This document shows positions 63,956-64,000 of a stretch of DNA of 64,000 nt, in pieces. Each line of letters opens with the position of its first letter. The first letter of the stretch is position 1. The notes under the pieces were generated by a model. The model did not search any database. It saw nothing but the letters and a program-made list of their open reading frames with translations, and was not told the origin of the DNA. A program made the translations under genes and the position numbers. The DNA is from an uncultured Clostridia bacterium (lineage in GTDB: Bacteria > Bacillota > Clostridia > Christensenellales > Borkfalkiaceae): the NCBI GenBank assembly GCA_934254815.1, contig CAKQME010000009.1, positions 46,964-110,963 of the forward strand, written 5' to 3'.

Positions 63956-64000
63956 TTAGTCTTTCGGATCGGGAAAGGTTAAACGAAAACGACTTTTTCG

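Overview
The window looks like a chromosomal segment of a monoderm, anaerobic, probably gut-dwelling Clostridia-type Bacillota. The evidence is AGGAGG-type ribosome binding sites, consensus sigma-A promoters, an Asp23/Gls24 - FakA - RecG gene string, lipoproteins and Gram-positive surface proteins, a dockerin domain, and binding-protein-dependent sugar transporters. The genus cannot be told from the sequence. No rRNA or tRNA gene was recognised.

Positions 1-20,300 are mostly housekeeping: recG, a fakA-like gene and a gls24-like gene (one minus-strand unit), rpmB, an ADP-ribose cluster (class M sirtuin, Zn-type macrodomain, metal-less metallo-beta-lactamase-fold protein) with a divergent HxlR regulator, a WYL regulator, a RimK-like ATP-grasp enzyme coupled to radC, rpsU, ychF, argS, a HAD phosphatase, an alpha/beta hydrolase and a membrane-anchored double-XRE protein. 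Two related palindromic MITE-like repeats lie at 16.4 and 20.4 kb.

Positions 20,800-28,200 encode a lipoprotein subtilase ending in a dockerin, followed by a secreted protein with cohesin-like domains and a tiny peptide. Positions 28,300-35,500 hold a small AraC-linked cluster (FAD oxidoreductase, MATE transporter, Gfo/Idh/MocA oxidoreductase, LVIVD-type beta-propeller). A shared TTTATTTTTTGAA box lies in front of its transcription units.

Positions 35,700-38,700 are a defence or mobile island: a clear DpnI homologue, an upstream HTH-DpnD fusion, a DNA methyltransferase that appears frameshifted, and the C-terminal relic of a large serine recombinase.

Positions 39,000-57,500 are a carbohydrate-use locus, all on the plus strand. 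It contains two large Ig-like surface proteins, small peptides, an AraC regulator, an ADP-ribosylglycohydrolase-family protein, a GH99/WbsX-like lipoprotein, an ABC sugar importer without its ATPase, a sugar isomerase, an MBL hydrolase, a GH94 phosphorylase and an MFS transporter. The inferred flow is surface binding and trimming, import, then phosphorolysis in the cytoplasm.

Positions 57,800-64,000 are accessory DNA built around two paralogous HUH rolling-circle Rep proteins, a Phd/ParE-type toxin-antitoxin pair and a GNAT gene. The most unusual signal in the window is here: a structured element of about 165 bp, present twice in opposite orientation (60,051-60,210 minus; 62,103-62,270 plus). 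Its stems differ in sequence but keep their pairing, while its unpaired segments are conserved. I do not recognise it as a known family.
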